Shown here: piece after piece, positions 17,925 through 25,416 of the stretch
Position numbering within the stretch: the first letter of the stretch is position 1
Layout: every line of letters starts with the position of its first letter
Origin: an uncultured Clostridia bacterium
GTDB lineage: Bacteria; Bacillota; Clostridia; Christensenellales; UBA1750
NCBI GenBank assembly: GCA_944383925.1
Contig: CALWRM010000087.1
Span: 1 to 47,313, forward strand
Reading direction: 5' to 3'
DNA: 47,313 bases
Program-made: the position numbers and the translations under genes
The notes under the pieces: generated by a model
What the model was told of the DNA's origin: nothing
Database searches by the model: none
What the model saw: only the letters and a program-made list of their open reading frames with translations

Positions 17925-19496
17925 ATGAGCGATATGGAGCGCAAGGATTTGCGCGAACAGGGGACGGACCAGGTGGCCCCGCAGGCCGCCCAGGCCCCTG
18001 AGCAGGAACAGGAAGAGATGCGCCACATCGAGCTTGGCGAGGACCTGCGCAAGAAGGTGAAGCGCCGCAAGGTCATGAGCGGCAAGAAGAAGCTGCTCAT
18101 CGGCCTTGGCTGCGTCGCGCTGGCGGCCGTGCTGGTGGTGGGGCTGTATCTCCTGCTGGCCTTGACCGGCCAGGAAGAGATCACCGAAACCACCGATACC
18201 AAGGTCGTCTTCATCGACGAGGGCTATGCGGGGTTGGATGCGATTCAAATCAGCAATGAGAACGGCGACTTTACGGTTCGCAACATAAGTACGGAGGAGG
18301 AAGAGTTCTATGCCTTGGACGGCATGGACGACGACGTCCTGCGCCAGGACGGCTGCGTCTCCCTGTACACCGCCATGGGCGCGCTTTACGCCGACGAGAT
18401 GGTGACCGAGACGGCCACGGACCTGTCCGCCTATGGGCTGGACGATCCCCGGGCCGTGATGACGATCACGCTGAAGGACGGCAGTACGCGCAACTTCCTG
18501 CTGGGCGACGAGGTGCCCACCTCCGCCCAGAGCTACTTCTGCGAGGAGGGCAAGCCGGAGGTCTACGTGATCAGCTCCTACCTCAGCGAGAAGATGCTGG
18601 CGCCCGTTGCGGACTACCACATCTATACCATGCCGGAGGTCGATGCGGAGAACGGCAAGTCCCTGGTCATTCAGATGCGCGGGGAGGAGCCTTGGAAGAT
18701 CCGCCTGTTTGACGACACCGGCAACACCCTCAGCGCCTGGAAGATGATCGATCCCTACGAGATCGACGTGGACTTCGAGACGGTGCAAAACCTGGTGACG
18801 GATATCTCCGAGGTGACCCTGAGCCGCTTTGTGGCCACGGCCGCCAGCCAGGAGGATCTGGCAACCTACGGCTTGGACGATCCCATCGCCACCCTGACCT
18901 ATGTGGACCAGAACAATGCCACCAGGACTATCGTCGTGGGCGATAAAACCGAAACCGGCAACTACTACGTGCAAATCGACGACAGCCTGGATGTGTATCT
19001 GGCCGTATCGGGCCAGGTATCCTTCGTGGAGAACATCACCCTGGTCAACCTGCTGGATAGCTTCGCCAACCTGATCAACATCGCCTATGTGGACCAGGTG
19101 GAGATCACCAAGGGAACGGAGAGCTACCGGATGCAGATCAAGCGCCAGGAGAGCACCGACGAGGACGGCAACACCGTTACGGAGGAAACCTACTTCCTCG
19201 ACGGCAAGCAGATGGACGAGGATATGTTCAAGGACGCCTACCAGACCATCATCAGCGTGACCCATAGCGGCCTGAGCGATGAGACCAAGGTGGGCGAAGG
19301 GGTGGTCCTCAGCGTGCGCTTCACCTTCAACAACGGCACCGAGGACCTGTTGGTGGAATACTACCCCTACGACATCAACAACTACGCCATCAGCCGCAAC
19401 GGCAACACCTTCCTCTACGGCCGCAAGGACCGCGTCGACGAGATTTGGCCTACGCTGCAACAGCTGGAAGCCGGCACGCTGAACACGGAAGACTGA
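17925..19496 (+). CDS. DUF4340 domain-containing membrane-anchored protein
   Basis: This 523-residue protein has an acidic/basic cytoplasmic N-terminus (1-55), one membrane helix (about 56-80, LLIGLGCVALAAVLVVGLYLLLAL) and a long extracytoplasmic part. The latter contains DUF4340-type repeats with the recurring pattern YGLDDPxAxxTxxxxDGxxxxxxxGD seen near residues 166 and 314, plus YYVQIDDSLDVYLAV. DUF4340 genes commonly follow GldG-like genes, suggesting a structural or cargo-binding subunit of the same machine. The ATG begins directly after the previous stop, with AAGGAGG inside the preceding gene, so translation is coupled. Confidence 0.82.
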   Translation: MSDMERKDLREQGTDQVAPQAAQAPEQEQEEMRHIELGEDLRKKVKRRKVMSGKKKLLIGLGCVALAAVLVVGLYLLLALTGQEEITETTDTKVVFIDEGYAGLDAIQISNENGDFTVRNISTEEEEFYALDGMDDDVLRQDGCVSLYTAMGALYADEMVTETATDLSAYGLDDPRAVMTITLKDGSTRNFLLGDEVPTSAQSYFCEEGKPEVYVISSYLSEKMLAPVADYHIYTMPEVDAENGKSLVIQMRGEEPWKIRLFDDTGNTLSAWKMIDPYEIDVDFETVQNLVTDISEVTLSRFVATAASQEDLATYGLDDPIATLTYVDQNNATRTIVVGDKTETGNYYVQIDDSLDVYLAVSGQVSFVENITLVNLLDSFANLINIAYVDQVEITKGTESYRMQIKRQESTDEDGNTVTEETYFLDGKQMDEDMFKDAYQTIISVTHSGLSDETKVGEGVVLSVRFTFNNGTEDLLVEYYPYDINNYAISRNGNTFLYGRKDRVDEIWPTLQQLEAGTLNTED

Positions 19497-19507
19497 GCAG
19501 AACAAAC

Positions 19508-19545
19508 GGGAACCGCCGCGACGCATCGCGGCGGTTCCCTTCGTA
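19508..19545 (+). terminator. Hairpin terminator of the ABC operon
   Basis: A perfect 14-bp stem (GGGAACCGCCGCGA, 19508-19521, with 19526-19539) and CGCA loop follow the DUF4340 stop. Only a short T/C tail follows, so efficiency is uncertain; it is shared with the convergent gene. Confidence 0.7.
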
Positions 19546-19556
19546 TAGGGGCGGAG

Positions 19557-19916
19557 TCAGTTGCCGGCCTCGGCGGCGTCGGCTGCCTGCAGGGCCAGCT
19601 CGGGCGGCGGACCTGCAGGCACGGCGGCCACGGCATACCCCCGGGCGTCCCAGGCCTGCGCCAAGCGCCTGGCCTGCTCGTGATGTTGGACCACGGCCAG
19701 GTACAGGGACCTGCTTGCGGGCCTTGCGGGCGCGGCCGGCGCGGCCGGCTGTTCCTGCGCGGCGGGGGCAGGGGCTTCTTGGGCGAACTGGGCGGAAATA
19801 TGGGGCTGGTTGCGCAGGCTGCGCAGCGAGACCCAGCGGTCGCCCTCGGCGCGGCGCGCCTCGGGATCCGTGCGCGGCATTTGACCTACGGAAATGGGAT
19901 ATGTAGGCTGATCCAT
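19557..19916 (-). CDS. Small Ala/Pro-rich protein of unknown function
   Basis: I do not recognise this 119-residue protein. It has a polar N-terminus with YPISVGQMPRTDPEARR and RWVSLRSLRNQPHISAQF, a central low-complexity Ala/Pro/Gln stretch (about 45-68), and a C-terminal part (LYLAVVQHHEQARRLAQAWDARGYAVAAVPAG) that looks like one beta-alpha-beta unit. No signal peptide or membrane segment. The ATG at 19916 has an excellent TAAGGAGGG RBS 8 nt upstream, which is the main evidence that it is translated; a TTG two codons earlier is too close to the RBS. It is divergent from glpK and convergent with the ABC operon. Confidence 0.6.
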   Translation of the reverse strand: MDQPTYPISVGQMPRTDPEARRAEGDRWVSLRSLRNQPHISAQFAQEAPAPAAQEQPAAPAAPARPASRSLYLAVVQHHEQARRLAQAWDARGYAVAAVPAGPPPELALQAADAAEAGN

Positions 19917-19970
19917 GGACAAACCCTCCTTACATGCTGAGATTCATGGTAGAGTATGCGAAAGTTGTGC

Positions 19971-20000
19971 TTGTTGTCACAGGAAGTTTCCTGGTATAGT
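19971..20000 (+). promoter_or_regulatory. glpK promoter with inverted repeat between -35 and -10
   Basis: TTGTTG (19971-19976) and TATAGT (19995-20000) are spaced 18 nt. The spacer contains CAGGAA-GT-TTCCTG (19980-19993), a 6-2-6 inverted repeat well placed to be a repressor site. Confidence 0.5.
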
Positions 20001-20053
20001 TATGGCAAAGGGCGGGCCCCATCGGTCCGCGCGAGATAAAGGGGGAAACGCGC

Positions 20054-21553
20054 ATGCGCTATGTTGTGGCCCTGGACCAAGGAACCACCAGCTCCCGCGC
20101 GGTGGTCATCGACGAAACCGGCTGCGCCGTTGCCAGCCATTCCAACGAATACACCCAGAACTACCCAAAGCCGGGTTGGGTGGAACACGATCCCTACGAC
20201 ATCTATTATTCCCAGCTGGGCGCGCTGAAGATCGCCGTGCAGAAGGCCGGCATCGATGGGGAGCAGATCGCGGCCATCGGCATCACCAACCAGCGCGAGA
20301 CCACGCTTTTGTGGGAAAAGGACAGCGGCAGGCCCGTGTGCAACGCCATCGTCTGGCAGTGCAGGCGCACGGCCAGCTATGTGGAGCGCCTGAAGGAGCA
20401 GGGCCTGGATCCTTTGATCCGGGAAAAGACGGGACTGATCCCCGATGCCTACTTTTGCGCGACAAAGCTGCAATGGATCTTCGACAACGTGCCGGGCGCC
20501 CGGGAGCGCGCCGAGCGGGGAGAGCTGCTCTTTGGCACCGTGGATAGTTGGCTGGTCTGGAACTTGACCAAGGAACACGTCCATGTCAGCGACGTCACCA
20601 ACGCCTCCCGCACGATGCTGTTCAACATCCATACCATGGACTGGGACGAGGAGCTGCTGCGCCTCTTCCAGATTCCCAGGTCCATTTTGCCCCGCGTCTG
20701 CGATTCCTCCGGCGTGGTCAGCTATCTGAACGAGGAGATCCTCGGCCGCGCCATTCCCATCGCCTCCATGGCGGGGGACCAGCAGTCCGCCCTATTTGGT
20801 CAAGCCTGCTACCAGGAGGGCATGGTCAAACCCACCTACGGCACCGGCGGCTCCATGCTGATGAACACGGGAAGCGCGCCCAAGAACTCCCAAAACGGCA
20901 TGCTCAGCACCGTGGCCTGGCGCATCGGCGGAAAGACCTGCTACGCGCTGGAGGGCTCCATCTTCGTGGCCGGCGCGGCCGTCCAATGGCTGCGCGACGA
21001 GCTTGGGCTGATCCGCACCGCCGCCCAAAGCGAGGAGATCGCCCTCTCCGTGCCCGATAGCGCGGGTGTCTATGTGGTGCCGGCCTTCACGGGTCTGGGC
21101 GCTCCCTATTGGGATATGTACGGCCGCGGCGCCATCGTGGGTCTGACGCGCGGCGCGGGCCGCGCACAGCTGGTGCGCGCCACCCTGGAAGCCATCGCCT
21201 TCCAAACCTCGGACGTGGTGCGCGCCATGGAGCAGGATAGCGGCATGCCGCTGAGCCAGCTGCGGGTGGATGGCGGCGCCAGCGCCAACAACTTCCTCAT
21301 GCAGTTCCAGGCGGATATCCTGGGCATCGAGGTGGTCAGGCCTAAGATCGTGGAGACCACCGCCCTGGGCGCCGCCTACCTGGCGGGCCTGGCCGTGGGC
21401 GTTTGGGAAGACCAGGGGCAAATCGCCGCGCTATGGCAGGATGAGCGCCGTTTCGTGCCGGCGATGGAGGAGGAACAGCGCCAGCACCGCCTGCGCCAGT
21501 GGAAGAGAGCCGTCGAGCGGGCGGCCGGTTGGGCGAAGGATCCGCTTGAATGA
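20054..21553 (+). CDS. glpK: Glycerol kinase
   Basis: GlpK phosphorylates glycerol to sn-glycerol 3-phosphate with ATP, trapping it in the cytosol for glycolysis or lipid synthesis. At 499 residues it is the standard length. The FGGY-kinase phosphate-1 motif [13 protein letters not shown] opens the protein. Substrate-site motifs [20 protein letters not shown] and VWQCRRT follow, and the nucleotide site appears in [13 protein letters not shown] and [20 protein letters not shown]. The ATG follows AAAGGGGGAAA. No glpF, glpD or glpO is adjacent, so it stands alone, with its own promoter and terminator. Confidence 0.97.
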   Translation: MRYVVALDQGTTSSRAVVIDETGCAVASHSNEYTQNYPKPGWVEHDPYDIYYSQLGALKIAVQKAGIDGEQIAAIGITNQRETTLLWEKDSGRPVCNAIVWQCRRTASYVERLKEQGLDPLIREKTGLIPDAYFCATKLQWIFDNVPGARERAERGELLFGTVDSWLVWNLTKEHVHVSDVTNASRTMLFNIHTMDWDEELLRLFQIPRSILPRVCDSSGVVSYLNEEILGRAIPIASMAGDQQSALFGQACYQEGMVKPTYGTGGSMLMNTGSAPKNSQNGMLSTVAWRIGGKTCYALEGSIFVAGAAVQWLRDELGLIRTAAQSEEIALSVPDSAGVYVVPAFTGLGAPYWDMYGRGAIVGLTRGAGRAQLVRATLEAIAFQTSDVVRAMEQDSGMPLSQLRVDGGASANNFLMQFQADILGIEVVRPKIVETTALGAAYLAGLAVGVWEDQGQIAALWQDERRFVPAMEEEQRQHRLRQWKRAVERAAGWAKDPLE

Positions 21554-21586
21554 TTGAAAATGCGTCCGCCTAAAACAAGGAACGAC

Positions 21587-21627
21587 AGAAGCCGCGCGCG
21601 AAAGCGCCGCGGCTTCTAGCGCTTTTT
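21587..21627 (+). terminator. Rho-independent terminator of glpK
   Basis: AGAAGCCGCG (21587-21596) pairs with CGCGGCTTCT (21608-21617) around an 11-nt loop; a T5 run follows after a few bases. Confidence 0.75.
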
Positions 21628-21767
21628 GGAGCTTTCCATCTGTAGAACAGCCCGTTTTCTATCGGCGCAGGACTCGTATTTCCAGGAAAAAACCTTCGGA
21701 AACCGCATTTTGTGCAAAAAAGTTGTTTCTGCGTGCGAAATGCCGGATGAGTTTCCGGTTACAGCAA

Positions 21768-21797
21768 TTGACAGAAAAATATAGCGTGGTGTACAAT
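21768..21797 (+). promoter_or_regulatory. Sigma-A-type promoter of spo0A
   Basis: TTGACA (21768-21773) and TACAAT (21792-21797) are spaced 18 nt, about 110 nt before the spo0A ATG. The rest of the 350-nt gap holds the glpK terminator, an inverted repeat CGGAAAC (21697-21703)/GTTTCCG (21751-21757) just upstream of this promoter, and a hairpin in the leader (21841-21855). I see no perfect 0A box. Confidence 0.7.
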
Positions 21798-21840
21798 TGT
21801 TCCACAAGCATGACTGGTTGTCACGATCAAGTAATTATAT

Positions 21841-21855
21841 CGTACTTATAGTACG
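21841..21855 (+). promoter_or_regulatory. Palindrome in the spo0A leader
   Basis: CGTACT-TAT-AGTACG is a perfect 6-3-6 inverted repeat about 40 nt after the predicted transcription start and 50 nt before the start codon. It could be an operator or a small RNA hairpin. Confidence 0.4.
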
Positions 21856-21906
21856 CTGTTTTGGCGTGCCAACCGTCTGCATGAAAAAAGAAGGAGGCAG
21901 TTGTGT

Positions 21907-22677
21907 ATGGACAAGGTCAGGGTGCTGTTGGCGGATGACAGCCAGGCTGTGCGGGAGGAGCTCGAGGCGGTTTTGCGCGAGAGAAGCGACATCGAGCTTG
22001 TGGACAGCGTGGACAATGGTGCTCAGGCTCTGGAGGTGATTCAAACCAAGGACGTGGACGTGCTCGTGACGGACTTGGTGATGCCCGTGATGGACGGTTT
22101 TGCGCTGATGGAGAGCATTTCCCGCTCAAGAAACGCCTCCAAGCCGCGCATCATCGTGCTCACAGCCCTGATGCGGGATGATTTCATTCAACGCGCGGTC
22201 AACGCGGGTGCGGATTATTACATGCTCAAGCCCTACGATCCCCAGGTTGTGGTGGATCGCATCCTGGACCTGACCAAGCCCGCCGCCTTGCCGACGCCCC
22301 TTCGGCCAACGGCGCCCATGCCCAGCTGCTCCGTGGACGAACGCATCGCCAACGTCTTCCTCTCCATGGGCATTCCGGCCCACATCAAGGGCTATCACTT
22401 CCTGCGGGAAGCGATCAAGACCGTTGTGGACAATCCGGAAACCATCAACGCCATCACCAAGGAGCTGTATCCCGCGGTGGCCAAGCGCTTCAACACCTCC
22501 GCGTCCAAGGTGGAGCGCGCCATCCGCCATGCCATCGACGTGGCTTGGTCCAGAGGGCAGGTGGAGAATCTGAACCAGCTGTTCGGCAGCCGCATCTATG
22601 TCAAGAGCGACAAGCCCACCAACGGAGAGTTCATCGCCTTGATTGCAGACCGCCTGGTCATCGAAAGGTCCGCTTGA
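21907..22677 (+). CDS. spo0A: Sporulation master regulator Spo0A
   Basis: Spo0A is the response regulator that commits Firmicutes to sporulation when phosphorylated. The 256-residue protein has an intact receiver domain (1-120): acidic pair D10/D11, phosphoacceptor D56 in VTDLVMPVMDG, switch Thr in IVLTALM and Lys in YYMLKPYDP. It also has the C-terminal DNA-binding domain with the family-defining IPAHIKGYHFLREAI, ITKELYPAVAKRFNTSASKVERAIRHAIDVAWSRG and NGEFIALIADRL. The ATG at 21907 is 9 nt from GGAGG; an upstream TTG is too close. The usual upstream neighbour spoIVB is absent here, and a hairpin terminator follows directly. Confidence 0.96.
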   Translation: MDKVRVLLADDSQAVREELEAVLRERSDIELVDSVDNGAQALEVIQTKDVDVLVTDLVMPVMDGFALMESISRSRNASKPRIIVLTALMRDDFIQRAVNAGADYYMLKPYDPQVVVDRILDLTKPAALPTPLRPTAPMPSCSVDERIANVFLSMGIPAHIKGYHFLREAIKTVVDNPETINAITKELYPAVAKRFNTSASKVERAIRHAIDVAWSRGQVENLNQLFGSRIYVKSDKPTNGEFIALIADRLVIERSA

Positions 22678-22732
22678 TCCGCGCCCTGCGCAGGCCGCGC
22701 GGGCCAAACCAAAGACGCGCAAAGAATGCAAG

Positions 22733-22786
22733 GCGCAAAGCCGCCCAGGTCTTTTTCAGCAAAGGGACGTTGGGCGGCTTTTGCGC
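22733..22786 (+). terminator. Terminator of spo0A
   Basis: GCGCAAAGCCGCCCA (22733-22747) pairs with TGGGCGGCTTTTGCGC (22771-22786) with one bulged T; the loop is 23 nt and includes a T5 run. It lacks a good T-tail. Confidence 0.65.
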
Positions 22787-22890
22787 GCCTGGAAAAAGGC
22801 CGGCAACCTCCAAACGGGTTCTGATTTTAGGGGATGGACCATACACATATGACATCTAGCCGAATTCGTGCCTAAAGGGAGGGGAACGCC

Positions 22891-24378
22891 ATGCGCGTTT
22901 TAACGGACAACCTGCACCTGGAACGGCCTGCCGGCTTTGGCCAGGCTTCACCCATTGCAGAGGGAGCGGTGATGCTTCCGGGCAACGAGAGAAACGTCAA
23001 GATCCTGTACCAGACCGCCACGCTGGATGTGCTGGGCGCGGAAACGCAGACCGGCCGCGTTTCTGCGGATGTGGCCGTCAACTTTGTCGTGCTGTATCTG
23101 GACGGCGAGGGCGCCCTGCGCTCCATCGAAGCCCAAAGCAACCAATCCGTGGCCATCGACGTGGAGGAGGCCAGCGCCCGCATGGGGGCTCGCGTCTGGG
23201 GCTGGGCCGAGGAGGTGCGCGCGGAGGAATCGGGCGGCAGGTTGAACCTGCGGGCGGAGCTGATCGTGAAGGCCTGCGTGCTGGAGGAGCTGGAACAGAG
23301 CGTGGTCAGCGACGTGGAGGAGGCGGGGCCCCTGGCCAGGCAGGAAGTGGCCGTGGAAACGGTGACCCAGGCGGCAACGGGCCGGCAGCGCCTGCTCGTT
23401 ACGGAGAGCTTCCCCTCCGACAGGGAGGACGCCCGCGTGCTCTTTGCCACCGCCTGTCCGATCCTCTCCGGCGTGCAGGCGGGGGAACACACCGTCAATT
23501 TGAACGGTGAGATCAAGTCCACCATCGTTTGTACCAGCGCCCAGTCGCCGTACTTTACCATGCAAAAGATCCTTCCCTTCAATTTGAGCGTGGACGCCGA
23601 AGGGGCGCGCTTTGGCATGGAGGCCCTGGCAACCTTGGGCGTGCAGGAGTTGGTCGCGGAGTTCAAGCCCGGCGAAGAGGGGGAGACCTTGGCCGTTGAA
23701 TGCATCCTCCAGGCGGATGTCTACGCCTTCCAGCGGAGCGAGGCCTCGGTGTTGACGGATCTATATTCCATCCGTGGGGACGGCCTGGAGGTCAAGACCC
23801 AGGAGCTGGATTTCCTCTGCGGCGTGACGGCCTATTCCCAGGACCAGAACTTTGCCCAGGCCCTGTCTTTGCCCGAGGGTAGCGCGCCCCTGCGCAACAT
23901 CTATGGGGTCATGGCCAGGCCGGTGGCCGTGGAGCTGGTCCAGGAGGAACGTCAAACCGTCGCCGAGGGGCTGATCTCCGTCACGCTGTTCTATGATGGC
24001 GGCGAAGGTCTCACCTCCGCGACCCAAGCGTTGGCCTTCCACCAGGCATTTCCGCCTGTGGAGGTGGACTGCGCGCTGGAGCTGCGCGTTTGCGCGGTGC
24101 AAGCGGCGCAAATTACCTCCGAAAGCGCGGACATCCAGCTGGTCTTGAACCTCAGCGGCCCGCATTATGAGCTGTGTTCCATCGCCGTGGTCACGGAGGT
24201 GGAGGATACGGGGGAGAGCGAGGCGGCGCCGGCCGGCGTCACCCTCTACTACCCCGCCCAGGGCGAAACCCTTTGGCAGGTGGGCAAGCGATTCCACATG
24301 GATCCCGAGGACGTATCCAGGCTGAACGCCGACAGCGAGGGACCGATGCTGATCTACAAACGGCAAACCGAGTGGTAG
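22891..24378 (+). CDS. SipL-like SPOCS (DUF3794) and LysM domain protein
   Basis: This 495-residue protein consists of repeated SPOCS/DUF3794 segments. They are recognisable from KILYQTATLDVLGAETQTGRVSADVAVNFVVLYL, the matching LSVDAEGARFGMEALATLGVQELVAEF region, and ISVTLFYDGGEGLTSATQALAFHQAF. A C-terminal LysM-like module (about 447-495) reads VTLYYPAQGETLWQVGKRFHMDPEDVSRLNAD. This architecture is that of SipL, which tethers SpoIVA to the forespore outer membrane during coat assembly in clostridia. It is therefore probably a mother-cell sporulation protein under a sporulation sigma factor; I see no clear sigma-A promoter in front. The ATG follows GGGAGGGG. It precedes ispE, an arrangement I associate with clostridia. 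Confidence 0.82.
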   Translation: MRVLTDNLHLERPAGFGQASPIAEGAVMLPGNERNVKILYQTATLDVLGAETQTGRVSADVAVNFVVLYLDGEGALRSIEAQSNQSVAIDVEEASARMGARVWGWAEEVRAEESGGRLNLRAELIVKACVLEELEQSVVSDVEEAGPLARQEVAVETVTQAATGRQRLLVTESFPSDREDARVLFATACPILSGVQAGEHTVNLNGEIKSTIVCTSAQSPYFTMQKILPFNLSVDAEGARFGMEALATLGVQELVAEFKPGEEGETLAVECILQADVYAFQRSEASVLTDLYSIRGDGLEVKTQELDFLCGVTAYSQDQNFAQALSLPEGSAPLRNIYGVMARPVAVELVQEERQTVAEGLISVTLFYDGGEGLTSATQALAFHQAFPPVEVDCALELRVCAVQAAQITSESADIQLVLNLSGPHYELCSIAVVTEVEDTGESEAAPAGVTLYYPAQGETLWQVGKRFHMDPEDVSRLNADSEGPMLIYKRQTEW

Positions 24379-24392
24379 AGAGAAGGAGCAAA

Positions 24393-24424
24393 GGGCGGAA
24401 CCATCCGTGCGGACGGTTCCGCCC
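24393..24424 (+). terminator. Terminator after the SipL-like gene
   Basis: GGGCGGAACC (24393-24402) pairs with GGTTCCGCCC (24415-24424), extended inside the loop by TCCG/CGGA. The tail CTTGCTGTTCTTT is moderately T-rich. Confidence 0.75.
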
Positions 24425-24434
24425 CTTGCTGTTC

Positions 24435-24463
24435 TTTCCAAGCGCAGCCGGCCGTGGTATACT
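24435..24463 (+). promoter_or_regulatory. Promoter of ispE
   Basis: TTTCCA (24435-24440) and TATACT (24458-24463) are spaced 17 nt, about 40 nt before the TTG start. Confidence 0.55.
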
Positions 24464-24501
24464 GTCCTTGACAGTTGGTCACGGAAAGGGGGAGCGTTTC
24501 C

Positions 24502-25416
24502 TTGCGCTGCTATCGGGCCTATGCCAAGCTCAACCTGACGCTGGACATCGTGGGCCTGTTGCCCAACGGCTATCACGCGATGGACATGCTCATGCAATCG
24601 ATTTCCCTGCACGATACCCTTTGCCTGGAGAGGGCCGAGGAGCTATCCCTGCGGGTGGAAGGCGGAAACCTATCCGGCGCCCCGGAGAATCTGGTGCTGC
24701 GGGCGGCCAGGCTGCTGCAGGAGCAGACCGGTTGCCGCCAGGGCGTTCGGGCGCGCCTTGTCAAGCGCATTCCCATAGAGGCGGGGCTTGGCGGGGGCAG
24801 CGCGGACGCGGCGGCCGCCCTGGTGGGGCTCAACGAGCTGTGGGGGCTTGGTTTGTCCCAGGAAGCGCTGCTGGAGCTGGGCGGCCGTCTCGGGGCGGAC
24901 GTGCCCTTTTGCATCCGAGGAGGGACGGCGCGCGCCACGGGCAGCGGCACCACCCTTCAACCACTGAGCCGCTCGCTGCCGCTGCACTTTGCCCTCTGCC
25001 AGCCCTGCGCCGGGCTGCCCACCAAGGCCGTGTTCCGCGCCTACGACGAGGCCGCTTTCCGGCCGAGGAAGCGCTTCACCCCTTCGGCCCTGGAAGCGCT
25101 TGCCAATGCGGACCTGCACGGCCTCGGCCCTGCGCTTGGAAACGGTCTGGAACCGGCCGCCTGCGCCTTGGAAGGGGGCGTTTTGCAGGGCTTAAAGGCG
25201 TTGGAGGACCTTGGCGCGCTGGCAGCCCGCATGAGCGGGAGCGGATCGGCCGTCTTCGGCCTCTTCGAGGACGAGGACTGCGCAAGGGCAGCGGCCGCCC
25301 GCCTGGCGGATGCGTTTGGAAACGGCTTTTATGCCAAGGCCGTGGATTGCGGCGTGGAGGAGCGGGCAGAGGGACAAGCCCGCGCCGGCGAATGTGCAAA
25401 GGAGGAAGCGGAATGA
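24502..25416 (+). CDS. ispE: 4-diphosphocytidyl-2-C-methyl-D-erythritol kinase
   Basis: IspE phosphorylates CDP-methylerythritol in the non-mevalonate (MEP) isoprenoid pathway. The 304-residue GHMP kinase has the N-terminal YAKLNLTLDIVGLLPNGYH motif, the ATP-binding loop IEAGLGGGSADAAAAL and the C-terminal ARMSGSGSAVFGLF motif. The start is the TTG at 24502, 8 nt after GGGGGAG; this gives the usual short leader before AYAKLNL and is preferred to the TTG at 24475. The stop overlaps the next start (ATGA), so the lipoprotein hydrolase is translationally coupled. Confidence 0.93.
   Translation: MRCYRAYAKLNLTLDIVGLLPNGYHAMDMLMQSISLHDTLCLERAEELSLRVEGGNLSGAPENLVLRAARLLQEQTGCRQGVRARLVKRIPIEAGLGGGSADAAAALVGLNELWGLGLSQEALLELGGRLGADVPFCIRGGTARATGSGTTLQPLSRSLPLHFALCQPCAGLPTKAVFRAYDEAAFRPRKRFTPSALEALANADLHGLGPALGNGLEPAACALEGGVLQGLKALEDLGALAARMSGSGSAVFGLFEDEDCARAAAARLADAFGNGFYAKAVDCGVEERAEGQARAGECAKEEAE

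Noticed and set aside
16386..19526. A 1046-codon open frame on the minus strand opposite the GldG-like and DUF4340 genes
   Set aside because: It mirrors the codon positions of well-supported plus-strand genes, encodes His/Gly/Val-rich sequence with no recognisable domain and has no RBS. Long antisense frames are a GC-rich artefact throughout this window.
24174..25412. Open frame extending the lipoprotein hydrolase 413 codons upstream across ispE
   Set aside because: It overlaps the well-supported ispE gene, would bury the lipoprotein signal peptide, and the internal ATG has a proper RBS and ATGA overlap.
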